Below are positions 8,318 to 17,600 of a stretch of 25,923 bases of DNA, piece by piece. Both the position numbers and the translations under genes were made by a program. The stretch is from the NCBI GenBank assembly GCA_009827215.1, contig WUAJ01000010.1, positions 1 to 25,923 of the forward strand, written 5' to 3'. This DNA is from Phycisphaeraceae bacterium. GTDB lineage: Bacteria; Planctomycetota; Phycisphaerae; Phycisphaerales; UBA1924. Every line of letters begins with the position of its first letter. Within the stretch, counting starts at the first letter, position 1. Below the pieces are notes generated by a model. It saw only the letters and a list, made by a program, of their open reading frames with translations. It did not search any database and was not told where the DNA came from.

Positions 8318-8761
8318 ATGGGTACATGGGGCCATGGAAGCTTTGAAAATGACACCGCTGCGGATTGGATCTGGGATCTCAAACCTCACAAGAGATCACT
8401 CTTGGGAAAGCAGAAAGATCCATTTACATTCCCTCTCACAGCCATTGATAAACTACTCAGCTCGGATCAGTATTTAGAATGCACCGAATGTGACGAAGCA
8501 ATCGCCGCAGCAGAATGCATTGCTGCGGCGATCAATCGTCCAATGTCCGACCCGCCCGAGCAAATCACCAAATGGGTGCTCTCACTAAAAGGACAAAAAC
8601 CTGATCCGCAGATTATCAATAGAACGATCGAGGCAGTCCAGAAAATACGAAACGACGAACAATCTGAGAGTCGATCACTATGGATTGAAGCAAGTGATTC
8701 TGATGAACCAGATCAGGATTGGCTCAGTTCGATAGATGATTTGATGTCGCGTTTGCAGTAA
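8318..8761 (+). CDS. DUF4259 domain protein
   Basis: This is a 147-residue protein of unknown function. The N-terminus MGTWGHGSFENDTAADWIWDL is the signature of the DUF4259 family (usually MGxWGxGxFEND..DW). No signal peptide or membrane segment is seen; the C-terminus is acidic (SDSDEPDQDW). The start has a strong AAGGAG (8305-8310) 7 bases upstream, unlike most genes in this window. The frame continues upstream as an artefact into the end of pckA. The sequence is visibly less GC-rich than its neighbours and less biased to C at third positions, which fits more recent acquisition. Some relatives occur near contact-toxin systems, but no toxin gene is present here, so no role is assigned. Confidence 0.85.
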   Translation: MGTWGHGSFENDTAADWIWDLKPHKRSLLGKQKDPFTFPLTAIDKLLSSDQYLECTECDEAIAAAECIAAAINRPMSDPPEQITKWVLSLKGQKPDPQIINRTIEAVQKIRNDEQSESRSLWIEASDSDEPDQDWLSSIDDLMSRLQ

Positions 8762-8851
8762 CCTACTAGCAGAGTTCGATACGCAAATGAATTAAACTCC
8801 GCAGCAGAATAATTACGGTACTCAATCTCGCCAGAATTTTGAGAAACACCA

Positions 8852-9355
8852 ATGCACACAATCGATTACATCCGCATGTCCATGACCGCTTCCAAAGAGA
8901 TGTCGCTCGTGCTCATCCACGACCTCAAAGATGAACCGCTCGCACAACCCACCATCAATGGTGGTAACCACGCCATCTGGATCCTCGGACACCTCGCATA
9001 CATTGAATCTGTCATGATTCACCAGATGATCCAAGGCAAAGACACCTGCACACTCGCGCATCACAAAGAAACATTCGACGCCGAGGGAGATCCATCCACC
9101 GACCCATCGATCTACCCGAGTTTCGATCAACTGTTCAAGGACTACGACACCGCACGAACCGAAACCTACGCATACCTCGACTCGATATCAGAAGCCGATC
9201 TTCAAAGACCGGCTCTGGGATGTCCCGAAGAGTGGAAGCCTCACTTTGGGACCGTTGCTCAATGCCTCGACTTCATCGCCCACCACCCATCGCTGCACTT
9301 CGGGCAGCTCGCCGACATCCGCAAATCACTCGGACGCCAACGCATCTTCGGATAA
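8852..9355 (+). CDS. DinB-like four-helix protein
   Basis: This 167-residue protein resembles the DinB/YfiT metal-binding four-helix bundle superfamily, which includes thiol-dependent S-transferases and many uncharacterised members. An N-terminal helix precedes NHAIWILGHLAYIE, and a C-terminal HHPSLHFGQLADIRKSLGR provides the second His cluster, as expected for a three-His metal site. The usual length is 150-170 residues. No strong ribosome site is visible (GAGAAA about 7 bases before ATG). It is 24 bases before the thioredoxin-fold gene and probably cotranscribed with it. A bacillithiol- or glutathione-type transferase role is possible but not shown. Confidence 0.75.
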   Translation: MHTIDYIRMSMTASKEMSLVLIHDLKDEPLAQPTINGGNHAIWILGHLAYIESVMIHQMIQGKDTCTLAHHKETFDAEGDPSTDPSIYPSFDQLFKDYDTARTETYAYLDSISEADLQRPALGCPEEWKPHFGTVAQCLDFIAHHPSLHFGQLADIRKSLGRQRIFG

Positions 9356-9379
9356 GAACAACAAACGAAGGAAACTCAA

Positions 9380-9931
9380 ATGCTCACCCTCAACGACCAA
9401 GCCCCAACCTTCACCCTCCCCGCCACCGAAGGCAAAACCTACTCCCTCTCCGACTTCACCGAAGACACCCTCGTCATCTCCTTCAACTGCAACCACTGCC
9501 CCTATGTCTACAACTCCGACGAGGGCACGCGAGCGACTGTCAACAAGTACACCCCCCAAGGCGTCCGCTTCGTCATGATCAACGCCAACAGCGCCCAGTC
9601 CCATCCCGAAGACAACTTCGACAACATGATCAAGCGCATGAACGAGCACAACTTCCCATGGCTCTACCTCCGCGACGAATCCCAAGACATCGCCCGCGCC
9701 TACGGCGCGACCAAAACCCCCCACTACTTCGTGTTCAACAAAGACCGCAAGCTGATCTACTCCGGACGAGCCGTGGACTCCCCGCGTGTCCCGGAAGACA
9801 TCACCACCCACGACCTCGAAGCCGCGCTCGACGAGCATCTCGCCGGTAAACCAATCTCAAATCCCCACACCGATCCGATCGGTTGCTCCATCAAATGGAA
9901 GCAAGAGTCCGCCGAAGCGTGCGACATCTAA
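9380..9931 (+). CDS. Thioredoxin-fold (AhpC/TSA-like) protein
   Basis: This 183-residue cytoplasmic thioredoxin-fold protein starts with the peroxiredoxin-type sequence APTFTLPATEGKTYSLSDF. Its active-site-like motif is CNHC (Cys37, Cys40) in the FNCNHCPYV context, a hallmark of a widespread uncharacterised thioredoxin family. TKTPHYFVF carries the cis-proline, and GR follows in the final strand region. There is no signal peptide. Extra Cys residues lie near the C-terminus (GCSIKW, EACDI). AAGGAAA lies about 5 bases upstream of the ATG. The stop overlaps the stop of the convergent downstream gene. A thiol oxidoreductase or peroxidase activity is inferred from family only. Confidence 0.88.
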   Translation: MLTLNDQAPTFTLPATEGKTYSLSDFTEDTLVISFNCNHCPYVYNSDEGTRATVNKYTPQGVRFVMINANSAQSHPEDNFDNMIKRMNEHNFPWLYLRDESQDIARAYGATKTPHYFVFNKDRKLIYSGRAVDSPRVPEDITTHDLEAALDEHLAGKPISNPHTDPIGCSIKWKQESAEACDI

Positions 9932-10650
9932 CCGAACCGAACCCGGTTTGTCAGCACCCCCACCGACTCGATCTCAACCTCAACCACATCCCCATCGCTC
10001 AGCCACACCTGAGGATCCCGCGCCATCCCCACGCCGCTGGGAGTCCCAGTCAGGATCACCGTCCCCGCCGCAAGCGTCGTCCCGCTGCTGAGCATCGCGA
10101 TGAGTCTCGGAATCGGAAACATCATCTGACTCGTATTCGCGTTCTGCATCACCTCCCCATTGACCCTACACACAATCCCAAGAGCATGCGGATCAGCAAT
10201 CTCCGCCGCCGCCACAACGCTCGGCCCAAGCGGACAAAAAGTATCAAACGACTTCCCACGATTGAACTGCCCCCCCGACCCCTTCTTCTGCCACCACCGC
10301 GCCGACACATCGTTGGCGCAGCAGTACCCAAGCACCGCTTCCATCGCGTTCTCTTCCGTCGCGTCCTTCACATCGCGCCCAAGGATCACCGCGAGCTCCG
10401 CCTCATAGTCCGTCTGGTTCCCGCCAAAGCACTCATCGCGAGCGATCGCCGGGATCACGATGTCCTCCCCATCCAGGATCGGTGCGTTGATGTTCTTGCA
10501 GAACACCAGCGGATGATCCGGGATCTCCGCCCCCTGCTCGAGCGCATGCTCCGCGTAGTTGCGTCCGATCCCGATGATCTGAGTCACCGGAAGCACGCCG
10601 CCATCGACCTCAACCCCAACGCCCCGATCAATCTGTGTGAGTGTGTACAT
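9928..10650 (-). CDS. Fumarylacetoacetate hydrolase family protein
   Basis: This 240-residue member of the FAH superfamily comprises metal-dependent hydrolases, decarboxylases and isomerases of 2-oxo acids such as acylpyruvases. The core begins at IIGIGRNYAEHALE. The metal ligands are Glu and Glu in DYEAELAVILG and Asp downstream in the FAH pattern near NDVSAR. RGKSFDTFCPLGP and LTGTPSGVG are the standard substrate-loop and C-terminal signatures. The length fits single-domain members. Substrate cannot be told from sequence. It converges on the thioredoxin-fold gene with stop codons overlapping by 4 bases, and its start is 50 bases from the divergent MFS gene. Third positions are G-rich, opposite to plus-strand genes. 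Confidence 0.93.
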   Translation of the reverse strand: MYTLTQIDRGVGVEVDGGVLPVTQIIGIGRNYAEHALEQGAEIPDHPLVFCKNINAPILDGEDIVIPAIARDECFGGNQTDYEAELAVILGRDVKDATEENAMEAVLGYCCANDVSARWWQKKGSGGQFNRGKSFDTFCPLGPSVVAAAEIADPHALGIVCRVNGEVMQNANTSQMMFPIPRLIAMLSSGTTLAAGTVILTGTPSGVGMARDPQVWLSDGDVVEVEIESVGVLTNRVRFG

Positions 10651-10700
10651 GGACGCACAATATCCGCGCTTTCCGCGCGTCGCTGGTCTACAACTCTCCA

Positions 10701-12128
10701 GTGAGCAAATCGCCCAACGAATCGAGCAATCCTGAGGGGGATGCCGCGGGGTCTTCCCCCAGCTTTTTCACTCGTGTCGCTTCCCCAGTCCGCTTCGTCC
10801 TGCTCGGATTCCTCTCCTTCCATCCCTCAGCCATGCCCTGGCTCGCCCGCGCCAACTACGCGCGCGAGCTCCGCGCCTCCTTCTTTCTCCCTTGGGCAAT
10901 CGCCGCGACCGAAGGCTCTGTCATCGGATTCATCGTCCGCAAGCTCTACGACGGCGTCGTCCCCGATACGCTCCTCAACTACCTCGTCGCCGCCCTCATC
11001 GCCGCGCCCGCACTCGCCAACATCACCTCATTCGGTTGGGCCATCGCCGTCTCAGGTCGACGCAAAATCCCATTCATCACCGGCCTCCAACTCCTCGTCG
11101 TGATCTCAATCACCGCGATCGCGCTCGCACCAAAGACTCCACTCGGATTGATCATCATCGTGATCGCCGCGTTCATTGCCCGCATCTGCCTCGCAGGAGT
11201 CGTCACCATCCGCTCCACCGTTTGGGGAGTCAACTATCCCACCAGCCGCGCCCGCATGACCGGGAAGTTCCAAGCCGTCTCCGTCACCATCTCCTCGCTC
11301 ATCGCGATCGGACTGGGATACGCGATGCAGCAATCCGAGAACTCCTACCGCATCCTCATCCCCATCTTCGGCGTCATCGCCCTCATCGGAGTCGGCGCCT
11401 ACGCACGCATCAAGGTCCGCACCGAATCCACCATCCTCGCGCGCGAGCAAGCGCAGACCAAGGACGCGTCCAGCCCCGTCGCCGCGATCCCATCGCTGCT
11501 CAAAGCGATCAGCCGCGTCATGATCGACGACCGCGAGTACCGGCGCTACCAGACCTGCCAGTTCATGATAGGGATCGGGAACATGATGTCCTGGGCGCCC
11601 TTTGTCATCATCGCGAAAGAACAGTTCGCGCTCGATTACCTCCCAGGATTACTCCTCACACAGGTCATCCCGCTGCTGATGATGCCGATCTTCATCCCGT
11701 TCTGGGCGCGATTCCTCGACCGCGTACACATCGTCACCTTCCGCGCCTTCCACTCGTGGGTCTTCGTCATCACCTTCATCCTCGCGCTCGCCGCGGCTCA
11801 GACCAACACGCTCTGGCTGTTGTACGCCGCATCCGTCACGCGTGGCATCGCGTTCGGAGGAGGCGCCCTCGCGTGGAACCTCGGACACCTCAACTATGTT
11901 AAACCCGACCGAGCGACCGACTACATGGCGGTCCATGTCACACTCACCGGCGTCCGCGGACTCACCGCGCCGTTCATCGGAGTCGCGCTCTACTCGCTCT
12001 ACGAATCACAATGGCCCGGAGAAGGATCGCTCGTCTTCGCCGTCGGACTCGTGATCACCCTGTGTGGGACGCTCGGTTTCCGCGCCCTCTCACGCGATGT
12101 CAAAGACCCCAACACGCTCGATACATAA
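10701..12128 (+). CDS. Major facilitator superfamily transporter
   Basis: This 475-residue polytopic membrane protein has about 12 hydrophobic segments and a hydrophilic central loop (ILAREQAQTKDASSP) that splits it into two halves. This fits the MFS fold; a charged loop GRRKIP lies between early helices as in the family's loop 2-3 region. The substrate is unknown. The frame opens at a GTG at 10641, but that would overlap the start of the divergent FAH gene. I therefore chose the GTG at 10701 (SKSPNESSNPEG), which starts a polar N-terminal tail before the first helix. No clear ribosome site is seen at either. The 50-base divergent gap must hold both promoters. Confidence 0.85.
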   Translation: MSKSPNESSNPEGDAAGSSPSFFTRVASPVRFVLLGFLSFHPSAMPWLARANYARELRASFFLPWAIAATEGSVIGFIVRKLYDGVVPDTLLNYLVAALIAAPALANITSFGWAIAVSGRRKIPFITGLQLLVVISITAIALAPKTPLGLIIIVIAAFIARICLAGVVTIRSTVWGVNYPTSRARMTGKFQAVSVTISSLIAIGLGYAMQQSENSYRILIPIFGVIALIGVGAYARIKVRTESTILAREQAQTKDASSPVAAIPSLLKAISRVMIDDREYRRYQTCQFMIGIGNMMSWAPFVIIAKEQFALDYLPGLLLTQVIPLLMMPIFIPFWARFLDRVHIVTFRAFHSWVFVITFILALAAAQTNTLWLLYAASVTRGIAFGGGALAWNLGHLNYVKPDRATDYMAVHVTLTGVRGLTAPFIGVALYSLYESQWPGEGSLVFAVGLVITLCGTLGFRALSRDVKDPNTLDT

Positions 12129-12188
12129 CAACCACAAGAACCCGCACACCTATTCACGAACCATCACCAATCATGCCGATACCCCGGC

Positions 12189-13250
12189 GTGGTTAAATAC
12201 ATCGGATCCAAAAGAACACTCATCCCCAACATCATCGAGATGATCGAATCACTCGAAGGTGTCACTTCCGTCGTCGACTTCTTCTCCGGAACCTCACGCG
12301 TAGGACATGCGCTCAAAGCGCAAGGATATCAGGTCACCGCCAACGATTACGCAACCTATGCGCACTGCCTCGCGCGCTGCTATGTCCAAGCCGACCGAAA
12401 CAAGGTCCTCCACCACGCCGATCAACTCGTCACCGAGTTCAACACCATCAAACCACAAGCCGGATACTTCACGAAAACATTCTGCGAAGACGCCCGCTAC
12501 TTCAAACCCGACAACGGCGCCCGCATCGACGCGATCCGCGAGTCCATCGCACAAAAGTCACTCGATCCCAAGCTCGAAGCCGTCATGCTCGTCTCCCTCA
12601 TGGAAGCCGCTGACCGCGTCGACTCAACAACCGGCGTCCAGATGGCCTACCTCAAGAAATGGGCTCCGCGCGCCCACAACCCACTCGAGCTCCGAGTCCC
12701 CGATCTCCTCCCATCACTCCCAGACCGACCCTGCAACGCAACCAACCTCGAAGCACAAGACGCCGCGCGTCAGCTTACCGCCGACCTCGCCTACATCGAC
12801 CCACCATACAACCAACACTCCTACCTCGGGAACTACCACATCTGGGAATCACTCGTCCGCTGGGACAAACCCGAAACCTACGGCATCGCCAACAAACGAA
12901 TCGACTGCAAAACACGCAAGTCCGATTTCAACTCCAAACCCAAATCCATCATCGCGATGCAAGACTTCATCAACAAAGTCCGCTGCCCCTACAAACTCGT
13001 CTCCTTCAACAACGAGGGCTACCTCGACAAAGCAACGATGGAGTCCATCCTCGCGCCCCACGGCAATGTCTACACCATCGGTCACGACTACAAACGCTAT
13101 GTCGGCGCGCAAATCGGTATCCACAACCAGTCAGGCACCAAGGTCGGAAAGGTGACCCACCTCCGAAACACCGAGTACCTCTATCTCGTCACCCCTCGCG
13201 GAGTGGACTGGAAGGGAATCGGAGTCCCTGCCGCGACTGGAGCTGCGTAA
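12189..13250 (+). CDS. DNA adenine methyltransferase, D12 class (solitary)
   Basis: This 353-residue protein would transfer a methyl group from S-adenosylmethionine to adenine N6 in DNA. The N-terminus KYIGSKRTLIPNI is typical of Dam/D12 enzymes. The SAM-binding motif I reads DFFSGTSRVGHAL near residue 31, with Ser where many relatives have a second Gly. Catalytic motif IV is YIDPPYNQHSY near 200, followed by WESLVRWD. It starts at GTG; an ATG at 12173 runs out of frame to a stop, so GTG at 12189 is the first usable start. No restriction endonuclease gene lies beside it, so it is either an orphan regulatory methylase or a remnant of a modification system. The recognition site is unknown. Confidence 0.9.
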   Translation: MVKYIGSKRTLIPNIIEMIESLEGVTSVVDFFSGTSRVGHALKAQGYQVTANDYATYAHCLARCYVQADRNKVLHHADQLVTEFNTIKPQAGYFTKTFCEDARYFKPDNGARIDAIRESIAQKSLDPKLEAVMLVSLMEAADRVDSTTGVQMAYLKKWAPRAHNPLELRVPDLLPSLPDRPCNATNLEAQDAARQLTADLAYIDPPYNQHSYLGNYHIWESLVRWDKPETYGIANKRIDCKTRKSDFNSKPKSIIAMQDFINKVRCPYKLVSFNNEGYLDKATMESILAPHGNVYTIGHDYKRYVGAQIGIHNQSGTKVGKVTHLRNTEYLYLVTPRGVDWKGIGVPAATGAA

Positions 13251-13313
13251 CAGTTCAAAAACTAAAGTGTTCACCCCAGACCGAACACCCTGTTGCTGTG
13301 CTTCGCTGCAACA

Positions 13314-13350
13314 TTTTCACGACTTAATGGTTTGAATATAAACGATCGTT
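13314..13350 (+). promoter_or_regulatory. Candidate promoter with overlapping palindromic operator before RND genes
   Basis: TTTTCA (13314-13319) and TATAAA (13337-13342) are 17 bases apart. A perfect 10-base palindrome, AACGATCGTT (13341-13350), overlaps the -10 end. Such an arrangement fits repression of an efflux operon by a dimeric regulator, for example TetR-type, but no regulator gene is in the window. The start codon is about 85 bases downstream. Confidence 0.4.
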
Positions 13351-13433
13351 CAGCATCACAGAACTGCTGGTCTATTGTTGAGTTCGCGCACCAAGCACAC
13401 GCGCGCCGCCGCGTCCCCAGTGTGGAGCAGTTT

Positions 13434-14645
13434 ATGACACGCATGCGTCCCCCCCGATTCATCAGCACACTCGCACTCCCGTTGATTTCCCTGTCGCTCG
13501 GCATCTCCAGCACAGCGCAAGCACAGGGAGGCCCACCACCAGCACAAGTGTTCCTCGAGACCGCGAAACTCGAGACCCTCGCTGATGCGCGCCCAGTCAC
13601 CGGAGAGATCCGTTCCCGGCGCACCGCAGAGCTCGCATCCCAAGTCGAAGGTCTCGCACTGCAAGTCCTCATCGAAGACGGCGATCAAGTCCAGGAAGGA
13701 CAGATCATCGCCAAACTCGACGACCAACGCGCCAAGCTCGAGTACGAACGCGCCCAAGCTCAACTCCTCTCGGATCAATCACTGATCGATCAACGCGTCG
13801 CGGATCTTGAGCAAGCACGCAGAGACCTTGCTCGTCTCGAAGAACTCGACAAACGAGCATCCGCAGGAGCCGCGAACCTCGACGCCGCTCGCACACTCGT
13901 TGCATCGCGTGCTGCACAACTTGCCCAAGCACGCGCTGACCTCGCCGTATCCAAATCAAGTCTCGCGCTCGCTGAAAAAGAACTCAATGACATGACCATC
14001 AAAGCCCCATTCGCTGGGACGGTCATCGCCAAACAAGCAGAGATCGGTCAGTGGATCTCAACAGGTGACCCCATCTGCACCATCGTCTCGATGTCGGAGC
14101 TCGAAGCACGCATCGACATCCCACAAACCCTCCTCCCAGCACTCGAACGCAGCAAGAACGGCTCAGCAACCGAACCAACCATCGAGATCAGCCTCCCGAG
14201 TGTCCCCACCCCAATGCGAGCGAGCGTTCACGCGATCGTCCCGCAAGCCGACACACTCTCAAGACTGTTCCCGGTCCGGCTATTCGTAGAGGATCCCGAG
14301 AGCGTGCTCCGCCCAGGAATGTCACTCACCGCGATGGTCCCGACAGGAACCCAAGCGGACCTGCTCACCGTCTCTAAGGACGCCGTGCTCCGCAACGCCG
14401 CGGGCGAATATGTCTACTTCAACAACAACGGCGCCGCCGCACTTGCCCCGATTACTCGTTTGTTTAGTGTCGGAGACCGCGTCGTGATCCGCTCACCAAT
14501 GATCCGTCCCGGAGTCCAAGTCGTGATCGAGGGCAACGAGCGCATGTTCCCAACCCAACCCATGATCGTGCTCGGCATCGACGGCGGACCACCCCCGGCA
14601 CAAGACCAATCCGCACAACAAAACCAATCCGGATCGGAAGGCTAA
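13434..14645 (+). CDS. RND efflux periplasmic adaptor subunit
   Basis: This 403-residue membrane-fusion protein links the inner-membrane RND pump to an outer-membrane channel. A signal peptide spans about residues 1-31 (hydrophobic run then AQAQGG). The lipoyl-like half-motif GLALQVLIEDGDQVQEG near 80 leads into a long alanine- and glutamine-rich coiled coil (about 100-180), then the second lipoyl half APFAGTVIAK, a beta-barrel domain and a membrane-proximal region with KDAVLRNAAGEYVYF. The C-terminal tail is Gln/Ser-rich. The ATG at 13434 has GGAG 6 bases upstream; the frame extends back to 13293 but that part has no domain character. It lies 3 bases before the permease ATG, so the two form one operon. 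No outer-membrane channel gene is present. Confidence 0.94.
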   Translation: MTRMRPPRFISTLALPLISLSLGISSTAQAQGGPPPAQVFLETAKLETLADARPVTGEIRSRRTAELASQVEGLALQVLIEDGDQVQEGQIIAKLDDQRAKLEYERAQAQLLSDQSLIDQRVADLEQARRDLARLEELDKRASAGAANLDAARTLVASRAAQLAQARADLAVSKSSLALAEKELNDMTIKAPFAGTVIAKQAEIGQWISTGDPICTIVSMSELEARIDIPQTLLPALERSKNGSATEPTIEISLPSVPTPMRASVHAIVPQADTLSRLFPVRLFVEDPESVLRPGMSLTAMVPTGTQADLLTVSKDAVLRNAAGEYVYFNNNGAAALAPITRLFSVGDRVVIRSPMIRPGVQVVIEGNERMFPTQPMIVLGIDGGPPPAQDQSAQQNQSGSEG

Positions 14646-14648
14646 TCC

Positions 14649-17600
14649 ATGGGAATGCTCGCGTGGTGCATCTCGCGCCCTGTTACCGTGACCGTCGCTG
14701 TCTTCCTCCTCGTCATGGCCGGACTCATCGGCCTGCGCGAGATCCCAATCCAGCTCACCCCCACTGTTGATCGCCCGATCATCACCGTCACCACAAGCTG
14801 GCCCGGACGCTCGCCTCAAGAAATCATCGACGAGATCACCAAAGAACAAGAAGAGTTCCTCAAAAACACCACCAACCTCGATGTGATGTCCTCCACCACA
14901 TCGGAAGGCACCACCTCCATCTCACTCGAGTTCACCGTCGGATCAGACATCGATCGTGCACTCCAAGAAGTCTCCGACTCGCTGCGCCAGGTCCCAGACT
15001 ATCCCGACGGCGTCACCGAACCCCAAGTCATTGAGTCGACAGGCAACGACGCCGCGGGAGCAATCGCGTGGATCATCGTCGACTTCAACGACGAGAACCT
15101 CGCAAAGCATGCCGGATACGACCTCACCACACTCTTCGATGCACTCGACTCAGAGGTCAAACCCTTCCTCGAACGCATCGACGGCGTTGCACAAGTCAAT
15201 ATCTACGGCGGACGCGAACGCGAAGCAAGAGTCCTCACCGATCCCGTCGCACTCGCACAGCGCGGACTCAACCATGTCCAGGTCATCCAAGCACTCCAAG
15301 GCGAGAACGAGAACACCTCCGCAGGATCACTCTCCGAAGGCAAACGCGAGTACCGCGTCCGCCTGATCGGACGCTACACCGATCCGCAACAAATCCTCGA
15401 CACCATCATCGCCTATCGGAACGGACTCCCCGTCTACGTCCGCGATGTCGCCGAGGTCGAGATCGGATACACCAAGAAACGCGGCTTCATCCGCTCGCTC
15501 GCGCGTCCCGCGATCGCGATCAACCTCATCCGCCAATCCGATTCAAATGTCATCGACATCATGGACGAACTCAAAGTCCGACTACAAGAAGTCGAGTCCG
15601 ACATCCTCCCCAACATCGGAGGGTCCTCCGCCGCCGGACCAGTCGGACCAGACCTCCGTCTACGCCAGGTCTACGACGAAACTATTTATATCAAATCCGC
15701 GATCTCGCTCGTGACACAGAACCTCTACATCGGTGGTTTCATCGCCTCCCTTGTCCTCATCGTCTTCCTACGCTCGTGGAGAGCAACCGGCATCATCGCG
15801 ATCGCGATCCCCATCTCCGTCATTGGAACCTTCCTCATCCTACTCGCGCTGGGACGCTCCCTCAATGTCGTCTCCCTCGCCGGACTCGCGTTCGCTGTAG
15901 GTATGGTCGTTGACAATTCCATCGTCGTCCTCGAAAACATCGACCGCCGAATCGGACTCGGAGAAAAACCAATGCGCGCCGCGCTGCGTGGTGGTGGAGA
16001 AGTCTGGGGCGCGATCCTCGCATCCACCCTCACCACCGTCGCCGTGTTCATCCCAGTCCTCACCATCGCCGAGGAAGCAGGACAGCTCTTCCGCGACATC
16101 GCGATCGCGATCGTCGCGTCTGTATCGCTCTCGCTGCTCGTCTCGATCTTCGTGATCCCCACAGCCTGCTCGCGTTGGCTCAAGCCCCACAAGAAATCCA
16201 AGTCCGCGATCATGCGTTCCATCGACTCCCTCTTCGGACTCACCATCATCGGACAAAAAGCAGTCGACTTCCTTGGATGGACCATCCGAACATTGATCAC
16301 AGGCATCAAAGGATGGACACTGCGCCCCGCGATCATCATCGTCATGGCGCTCGCCTCAGTCCTCGGAGCCCTCGCGCTCATGCCACCGATGGACTACCTC
16401 CCTGCTGGGAACCGAAATCTCGTTTTTGGTGGTCTGCTCACACCTCCGGGCCTCTCGCTTGAGCAGCGCACCATCATCGCCAATCGAATCGAATCACGCA
16501 TCGGTCAATATGCTCGCGCCGATATCAATGATCCGGATACAATGAAAGACCTCCCAGACATCCAGATGTTCCCAGGGATGCCCGTCTTCGACCCAGTCCC
16601 GATCGACAACTTCTTCATCGGCGCCTTCGACACCAACATCTTCGTCGGCGCAACAAGCCAGGATGATCAGGTCGTCATCCCAATCGCGCACCTGCTCACC
16701 AGCGCCATGAACTCCATCCCAGACTCCTACGGCGGCGCCGGACAAACATCCCTCTTCGGACGATTCAACTCCGGAGGATCCATCCGGATCGAAATCCTGG
16801 GACCAAATCTCGATCAAGTGAACGAAGCCGCGAACTTCATGCTCGGCATCTCAATGGGCAAGTTTGGTGGATCCAAAGCATCACCAGACCCCGCAAACTT
16901 CGCGATCCAGCAACAAGAAATGCAGGTCGTCCTCAACGATCTCGGACGCGAACTCGGACTCACCAACCAAGGACTCGGCATCGCAATCCGAGGTCTCTTC
17001 GACGGCGCCCTCGTCGGCGAATACACACTCGGATCCGACGCGATCGATCTCGTCGTCGTCCCAATCGGAGGCGAACTCGATCAGCTCGAACGACTCGCCG
17101 ACATCCCGATCGCCACCCCCGCAGGACCAGTCGTCCCAGTTCAATCCATCGCGGACTTCATCCCAGCGACAGCTCCCCAATCCATCAATCGAATCGAAGA
17201 ACTCCCGAGCATCTCGATCAACATCTCACCACCAGAGTCCATGCCCATCGGGGAAGCCATCGCATGGATCGACACCAATGTCATCGAAGCCGCATACGAC
17301 GCAGGACTGATCGATCGTTCCATGCGTGTACGCCTCGAAGGCAGCGCCGCGGATCTTGAAAAAATACAGAGCTCCATGTTCGGAGTCGCGCCCGAGAGCG
17401 ATACCAAGAAATCAAACCTCAATATCTACCTCGGGATCGCCACACTCATCATCACCACCCTCGTCGGAATCCCAGCGATCATCCGCGCCGCCAAAGCCAA
17501 GAACCCCAAGCTCCCCTACGCCATCGCAGGTGTTGCATTGATGGCGCTCATCCTCGCCGCCCTCACCTTCACCGCGATAGGGAACCCACAGCTCCTGACC

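Noticed and set aside
9326..9838. A 170-codon minus-strand open frame opposite the thioredoxin-fold gene
   Set aside because: It is a low-complexity Val/Gly/Glu-rich translation with no recognisable fold; the plus gene has CNHC and the cis-Pro motif.
15903..15923. Asn replacing the second Asp of the RND TM4 proton site as a sign of inactivation
   Set aside because: The VVDN and VVNN combination occurs in other working RND branches, so it is a subfamily trait and not evidence of a dead pump.
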